DNA of 64,000 bases from Thermus igniterrae ATCC 700962 (GTDB taxonomy: Bacteria > Deinococcota > Deinococci > Deinococcales > Thermaceae), in the NCBI RefSeq assembly GCF_000376265.1, contig NZ_AQWU01000067.1:1-64000 (forward strand). Direction: 5' to 3'. Position 1 is the stretch's first letter; the number at the start of each line of letters is the position of its first letter. The notes below the pieces were generated by a model. That model searched no databases, was not told the origin of the DNA, and worked only from the letters and a program-made list of their open reading frames with translations. This document shows, piece by piece, positions 59,771 to 64,000 of this stretch. The position numbers and the translations under genes were made by a program.

Positions 59771-62629
59771 ATGGACCGCATCGTCATCCGGGGCGCGAGG
59801 GAGCACAACCTCAAGAACATCAGCCTGGAGCTCCCGCGGGGCAAGTTCATCGTCATCACCGGGGTTTCGGGCTCGGGCAAGAGCACCCTGGCCTTTGACA
59901 CCATCTACGCGGAGGGGCAGCGGCGCTACGTGGAAAGCCTCTCCAGCTACGCCCGCCAGTTCCTGGGGGTGATGGACAAGCCCGAGGTGGAAAGCATTGA
60001 GGGCCTCTCCCCTGCCATCTCCATTGACCAGAAGACCACCAGCCACAACCCCCGCTCCACCGTGGGCACGGTCACCGAGATCCACGACTACCTGCGCCTC
60101 CTCTTCGCCCGGGTGGGCACCGCCTACTGCCCCGAGTGCGGCCGTCCCATTGAGAAGCAGTCCGCCAGCGAGATCACCGACCGCCTCCTGGCCAAGCCCG
60201 CGGGCACCCGGGCCATCCTCATGGCCCCCCTGGTGCGGGGCAGGAAGGGGGAGTACCGCAAGCTCTTCGCCCAGCTCATGAAGGAGGGGTATGCCCGGGT
60301 GCGGGTGGACGGGGTCATCTACCTCCTGGAGGAGGCCCAGGGGCTCAACCTGGAGAAGTACGAGAAGCACGACATTGACCTGGTCATTGACCGGGTGGTG
60401 CTGAAGGAGGAGGAACGCCCCCGCATCGCCGAGGCGGTGGAGCTGGCCCTTTTGCGGGGGGAGGGGCTCATGCGGGTCCTCTACCCGGATGCGGGGGAGG
60501 AGGAACTCTTCTCCGAGAAGTTCGCCTGCCCCGAGCACGGAAGCGTCCTGGAGGAGCTGGAACCCCGCATCTTCTCCTTCAACGCCCCCTACGGGGCCTG
60601 CCCCGCCTGCTCGGGCCTGGGCTACAAGCAGGAGTTTGACCCGGAGCTCATCGTGAACCCCGAGCTCTCCCTGGCCGAGGGGGCCATCCTCCCCTGGGCC
60701 CGGGGGCGGGACACGGGGCGGAGCTACCTCTGGGACCGGCTCAGGGCCCTGGCCGAGCACCTGGGCTTTGACCTCAAGACCCCCTTCAAGGACCTGCCGG
60801 AAGCGGCCAGGCAGGCGGTGCTCTACGGCCTTCCCGAGCCCTTTGAGGTGGTCTTCCGCCGCGGGGGCAAGGAGACCTTCCGGGTGGAGGTGCACTACGA
60901 GGGGGTGATCCCCTGGCTCAGCAAGCGCTACCAGGAGGCGGAGTCCGAGGGGGTAAGGGAGGTGCTGGAGGGCTTCATGGCCCTCAAGCCCTGCCCCGCC
61001 TGCGGGGGAAGCCGCTACAAGAAGGAGGTGCTCTCCGTAAAGGTGGCGGGCAAGAACATCGCCGAGGTCTCCGCCCTGCCCGTGCGGGAGGCCCTGGCCT
61101 TCTTCCAGGGCCTGGAAGCCGAGCTCTCCCCCTTCCAGGCCCAGATCGCCCGCCCCATCCTGCGGGAGATCGTGGAGCGGCTGGGCTTTCTGGTGGGGGT
61201 GGGCCTGGACTACCTGACCCTGGACCGGGCGGCCAACACCCTCTCCGGGGGCGAGGCCCAGCGCATCCGCCTGGCCACCCAGGTGGGTAGCGGCCTCACC
61301 GGGGTGCTCTACGTGCTGGACGAGCCCTCCATCGGCCTCCATCCCCGGGACAACCAGCGGCTCATCGCCACCCTGAAGCGCCTCCAGAGCCTGGGCAACA
61401 CCCTCCTGGTGGTGGAGCACGACGAGGAGACCATGCGGGCCGCGGACTGGATCGTGGACATGGGCCCGGGAGCCGGCATCCACGGGGGGGAGGTGGTGGC
61501 GGAAGGCCCCCTCGAGGCCATCCTGCAAAACCCCAGGAGCCTCACCGGGGCCTACCTCCGGGGGGAAAAGCGCATCCCCGTACCCCGGGAGCGCCGCAAG
61601 GGGAATGGCAAGTGGCTCGTCCTGCGGGGGGCGCGGGCCCACAACCTGAAAAACGTCACCCTGCGGATTCCCCTGGGGCGCTTCGTGGCCATCACCGGCC
61701 CCTCGGGCTCGGGCAAGAGCACCCTGATCCACGACGTCCTCTACGCCGCCCTGGCCCAGAGGCTCATGCGGGCCAAGACCACCCCGGGGGCCTTTGACGC
61801 CCTGGAGGGGCTGGAACACCTGGACAAGGTGATTGAGATTGACCAGTCCCCCATCGGCCGCACCCCCCGCTCCAACCCCGCCACCTACACCGGCATCTTT
61901 GACGAGATCCGCGACCTCTTCGCCAAGACCCCCGAGGCCAGGAAGCGGGGGTATGGCCCGGGCCGCTTCTCCTTCAACGTGAAGGGGGGGCGGTGCGAGG
62001 CCTGCGGGGGGGACGGCACGGTGAAGATTGAGATGCTCTTCCTGCCCGACCTCTACGTGCCCTGCGAGGTGTGCAAGGGCAAGCGCTACAACAAGGAGAC
62101 CCTGGAGGTGAAGCTAAGGGGCAAGAGCATCGCCGACGTCCTGGACATGACCGCTGAGGAGGCCCTGGACTTCTTCCAGAACATTCCCACCATCGCCCGC
62201 AAGCTCCAGCTCATGGTGGACGTGGGCCTGGGCTACATGCGCCTGGGCCAGCCCTCCCCCACCCTCTCGGGGGGTGAGGCCCAGCGCATCAAGCTGGCCA
62301 CGGAGCTGGGCCGCAAGGCCACGGGCCGCACCCTCTACATCCTGGACGAGCCCACCACGGGCCTGCACTTTGAGGACGTGGCCAAGCTTCTGGACGTCCT
62401 CCACCGCCTGGTGGACGCAGGCAACACCGTGGTGGTCATTGAGCACAACCTGGACGTGGTGAAGACCGCGGACTGGGTGATTGACCTGGGGCCCGAGGGC
62501 GGGGACCGGGGCGGGGAGATCGTGGCCGAGGGGACCCCGGAGGCCGTGGCCCTCACGGGAAGCCCCACCGGGGTCTTCCTGGCCCGCATCCCCGAGATCG
62601 CGGAAAGGCTGAAGGTGGCCGCCGACTAG
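59771..62629 (+). CDS. uvrA: Excinuclease ABC subunit UvrA
   Basis: The protein has 952 aa, the length I recall for T. thermophilus UvrA. It recognises DNA damage in nucleotide excision repair with UvrB. It has two ABC modules: Walker [10 protein letters not shown] (about 31-39) and GPSGSGKST, each with LSGGEAQRI signatures and DEPS/DEPT Walker B motifs. Zinc modules include [23 protein letters not shown] and [22 protein letters not shown] (59758-59763) is 7 nt before the ATG, confirming the start; the longer upstream frame is antisense to the SIS gene. Confidence 0.98.
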   Translation: MDRIVIRGAREHNLKNISLELPRGKFIVITGVSGSGKSTLAFDTIYAEGQRRYVESLSSYARQFLGVMDKPEVESIEGLSPAISIDQKTTSHNPRSTVGTVTEIHDYLRLLFARVGTAYCPECGRPIEKQSASEITDRLLAKPAGTRAILMAPLVRGRKGEYRKLFAQLMKEGYARVRVDGVIYLLEEAQGLNLEKYEKHDIDLVIDRVVLKEEERPRIAEAVELALLRGEGLMRVLYPDAGEEELFSEKFACPEHGSVLEELEPRIFSFNAPYGACPACSGLGYKQEFDPELIVNPELSLAEGAILPWARGRDTGRSYLWDRLRALAEHLGFDLKTPFKDLPEAARQAVLYGLPEPFEVVFRRGGKETFRVEVHYEGVIPWLSKRYQEAESEGVREVLEGFMALKPCPACGGSRYKKEVLSVKVAGKNIAEVSALPVREALAFFQGLEAELSPFQAQIARPILREIVERLGFLVGVGLDYLTLDRAANTLSGGEAQRIRLATQVGSGLTGVLYVLDEPSIGLHPRDNQRLIATLKRLQSLGNTLLVVEHDEETMRAADWIVDMGPGAGIHGGEVVAEGPLEAILQNPRSLTGAYLRGEKRIPVPRERRKGNGKWLVLRGARAHNLKNVTLRIPLGRFVAITGPSGSGKSTLIHDVLYAALAQRLMRAKTTPGAFDALEGLEHLDKVIEIDQSPIGRTPRSNPATYTGIFDEIRDLFAKTPEARKRGYGPGRFSFNVKGGRCEACGGDGTVKIEMLFLPDLYVPCEVCKGKRYNKETLEVKLRGKSIADVLDMTAEEALDFFQNIPTIARKLQLMVDVGLGYMRLGQPSPTLSGGEAQRIKLATELGRKATGRTLYILDEPTTGLHFEDVAKLLDVLHRLVDAGNTVVVIEHNLDVVKTADWVIDLGPEGGDRGGEIVAEGTPEAVALTGSPTGVFLARIPEIAERLKVAAD

Positions 62630-63246
62630 GCCTTGGCCTTCTTGGGGCTTTTCTCCCGGGCCAGCACGCCCTCCAGGGCCAGGGAGAGAAACTTGTCCAG
62701 CTCCTCCCCCAGGTCCCGCCTGGGGGTGTAGGCGGCCCAGCGCAGGGCGGCCAGGAAGTAGAGGTCGGCCAGGGTGCGCCCCATGCGCTCCAGGGAGAGG
62801 TCCTGGCGCACCACCCCCTTTTCCTTCAGGGGCCGGAGGACCTCGGCGATCAGGTCCCCCAGGGGCAGGGCCTCAAAGGCCGCCTTGGCCCGGATGGGGT
62901 CGGGGTTCAGGAGCTCGTAGAGGAGGGGCAGGACCAGGGCCTTCTCCTCCTTGGTGAACTGGGCCAGCTCCCCAAAAAGAAAATGGAGCACCTGCAGGGG
63001 GTCCTGCCCCTGGGCCAAGCGCTTGCGCACCTCTTCCCGGAGGCGGGAGAGGAGGAGGCTGCCGTAGTCCAGGAGCACCGCCTCCTTGTAGGGGAAGTAG
63101 TTGAAGAAGGTGCCCCGGGAAACGTGGGCCGCCTTGGCGATGTCCGTGGCGGTGGTCTCCTGGAAACCCCGCTCGCGGAAGAGGCTCATGGCCGCCTGGA
63201 AGATCCGCTCCCGGCGGCGCTTCTTCTGGTACTCCCGGACGGTCAT
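62626..63246 (-). CDS. TetR-family transcriptional regulator
   Basis: The protein has 206 aa. The N-terminal TetR helix-turn-helix is clear ([47 protein letters not shown], about 13-58), followed by a helical ligand domain. The ATG at 63246 lies 6 nt after TACACT. An inverted repeat TGTAC-GCTG-GTACA overlaps that -10, suggesting autorepression. The ligand is unknown. The stop overlaps the end of convergent uvrA by 4 nt. Confidence 0.92.
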   Translation of the reverse strand: MTVREYQKKRRRERIFQAAMSLFRERGFQETTATDIAKAAHVSRGTFFNYFPYKEAVLLDYGSLLLSRLREEVRKRLAQGQDPLQVLHFLFGELAQFTKEEKALVLPLLYELLNPDPIRAKAAFEALPLGDLIAEVLRPLKEKGVVRQDLSLERMGRTLADLYFLAALRWAAYTPRRDLGEELDKFLSLALEGVLAREKSPKKAKA

Positions 63247-63254
63247 GGAAACAG

Positions 63255-63268
63255 TGTACGCTGGTACA
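63255..63268 (-). promoter_or_regulatory. Probable TetR operator over its own -10
   Basis: The inverted repeat TGTAC (63255-63259) / GTACA (63264-63268) with a 4-nt centre overlaps TACACT, the -10 of the TetR gene on the minus strand, 6 nt before its ATG. The 14-bp size and place fit an autoregulatory operator. Confidence 0.6.
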
Positions 63269-63271
63269 AAC

Positions 63272-63766
63272 TCAGAGCACAACCGCTTTATGGGCCCAGT
63301 CCCCCAGGGCCGGGAGGAGGGCCAGGCCCCCTGAGGTGGCATAGACCTTGCCCTCCCGGTGGAAGGGGGCCTCCAGGACCTCGTAGCCCCGCTCCCGCAG
63401 GCGGAGGGCCACCTCCCTCGAGGCGGCCACCCTGGGGGGGAGCCTGCCCGCCTCCGCCAGGAAGAGGTGGGCGTTATGGCCCAGGAAGACCGCCTCCAGC
63501 CCCTCCCAGACCTCCGCCAAAAAGGCCAGGTGGGCGGGGTCTTGGGCCGGGCGCTCGGGCCGCCTGGCCCCGGGGATGAGGAGGGCCTTGGGGGGCGGGG
63601 CGGCGGGGAAGGCGTAGGTGGGGGTCCAGACGGAGCCCGCCAGGGCCGGGGTGCCCTTGCGCCCCTTGGCCACGGTGTAGGCGGGAAGCCCTAAACGCCG
63701 GGCCACCTCCAGGGCCAAGGCCGCCTCCAGCTCGGAGAACTCGGGGAGAAGCCAGACCGCAAGCAC
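63272..63766 (-). CDS. DJ-1/PfpI-fold protein lacking the nucleophile Cys
   Basis: The protein has 164 aa. The fold pattern is that of DJ-1/PfpI: MLAVWLLPEFSELEAALALEVARRLG, then KALLIPGA, an elbow region LEAVFLGHNAHLFLAEAGRLPPRVAAS and YATSGGLALLPALGDW. The elbow normally has a nucleophilic Cys (IChG); here it reads LGHN, so the usual hydrolase/chaperone chemistry is unlikely. The start is GTG at 63766, 8 nt after CATAAT. It lies 25 nt upstream of the TetR gene on the same strand. Confidence 0.75.
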   Translation of the reverse strand: MLAVWLLPEFSELEAALALEVARRLGLPAYTVAKGRKGTPALAGSVWTPTYAFPAAPPPKALLIPGARRPERPAQDPAHLAFLAEVWEGLEAVFLGHNAHLFLAEAGRLPPRVAASREVALRLRERGYEVLEAPFHREGKVYATSGGLALLPALGDWAHKAVVL

Positions 63767-63775
63767 CCTAGGCCA

Positions 63776-64000
63776 TTATGGCAGAAGGCGGTAGAGCAAA
63801 AGGGCCGCCTCTCCCCGGCTCACCACCTCCGCCCCCGTGGTCCTGGCCTCCCCCAGGGCCAGGAGGACCTGGTTCAAGGTGGCGCGGCGCAGGGGGCGCT
63901 GAAGCTCCTCCCGGTAAAGCTCCCGGGCCTTAAGGACCACGCGCAGGCGCTCCTCAGGCCCCTTGGCCCGGTGGTAGTGCTCCAGGTTGGCCAGGAAGTC
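63776..64000 (-). CDS. C-terminal part of a protein ending in an SLH-like motif (partial)
   Basis: The last 74 codons of a gene that continues beyond the right edge, ending with TAA at 63778-63776. The reading is DFLANLEHYHRAKGPEERLRVVLKARELYREELQ and later EVVSRGEAALLLYRLLP. The final segment resembles the third motif of S-layer homology domains (TRAEAAxLLYR). The family cannot be fixed from this piece; it may be an envelope protein. Confidence 0.6.
   Translation of the reverse strand, partial: DFLANLEHYHRAKGPEERLRVVLKARELYREELQRPLRRATLNQVLLALGEARTTGAEVVSRGEAALLLYRLLP

Overview
The window is chromosomal DNA of a Thermus species. Very high GC content, RNase HI, threonine synthase (PLP lysine at residue 61), TtuA (Fe-S cysteines 130, 133 and 222), TtuB and UvrA (952 aa) all fit Thermus numbering, and many genes start without a leader directly behind a TANNNT -10 box. 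The host genes (guaA, rnhA, uvrA, tRNAs) place this type I-E CRISPR locus on the chromosome. In T. thermophilus HB8, from memory, the I-E locus is on the megaplasmid.

Layout. 1-1112: CRISPR array 1 (18 repeats, continuing off the left edge) with its leader, transcribed leftwards. 1254-10692: one rightward unit of a WYL regulator, cas3, cas8e, cse2, cas7e, cas5e, cas6e, cas1 and cas2e. 10701-11690: a second leader and array 2 (16 repeats), transcribed rightwards and ending 24 nt before guaA. 11715-24214: housekeeping and catabolic genes (guaA, a Uma2-type nuclease, rnhA, a leucine-degradation pair, the tilS-tadA fusion, a GH13 glucosidase, two methyltransferases). 24336-32296: tRNA-Leu, lnt, queG, hom-thrC, a 2-phosphoglycerate kinase-like protein with three ATP-cone repeats, tRNA-Cys and tRNA-Val. 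32344-35462: an acuB-acuC-ttuB-ttuA-DUF1653 operon. 35513-41724: a peptide ABC transporter operon. 41850-46272: dehydrogenase, ferredoxin-NADP reductase, NYN protein, a lysozyme-like protein and small genes. 46353-47270: a CAU tRNA followed by two decayed envelope genes. 47272-54991: a glycan island (GH130, LacI regulator, binding protein, two enlarged permeases, debranching-type enzyme). 54978-58684: ppx/ppk and csaA. 58681-64000: SIS protein, uvrA, TetR regulator, DJ-1-like protein and a truncated SLH protein.

How the parts work together. The cas operon encodes a complete I-E system: Cascade (Cas8e, Cse2, Cas7e, Cas5e, Cas6e), the Cas3 nuclease-helicase, and Cas1-Cas2 for acquisition. It sits between two arrays whose leaders are 39/49 identical and whose repeats differ only in the hairpin loop, so one Cas6e can probably serve both. 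The WYL gene at the head of the operon is the obvious candidate regulator.

The most unusual signals are architectural. Two class II tRNA genes (Ser-CGA, Leu-CAA) each overlap the upstream protein gene by exactly 22 nt, so that the tRNA D-arm supplies the stop codon. Two divergent leaderless gene pairs share one self-complementary -10 box. guaA takes its promoter from the edge of the CRISPR array. Other points of interest are the triple ATP-cone kinase, a YkoF-methyltransferase fusion, a lysine deacetylase cotranscribed with a ubiquitin-like protein, and large insertions in three ABC permeases.
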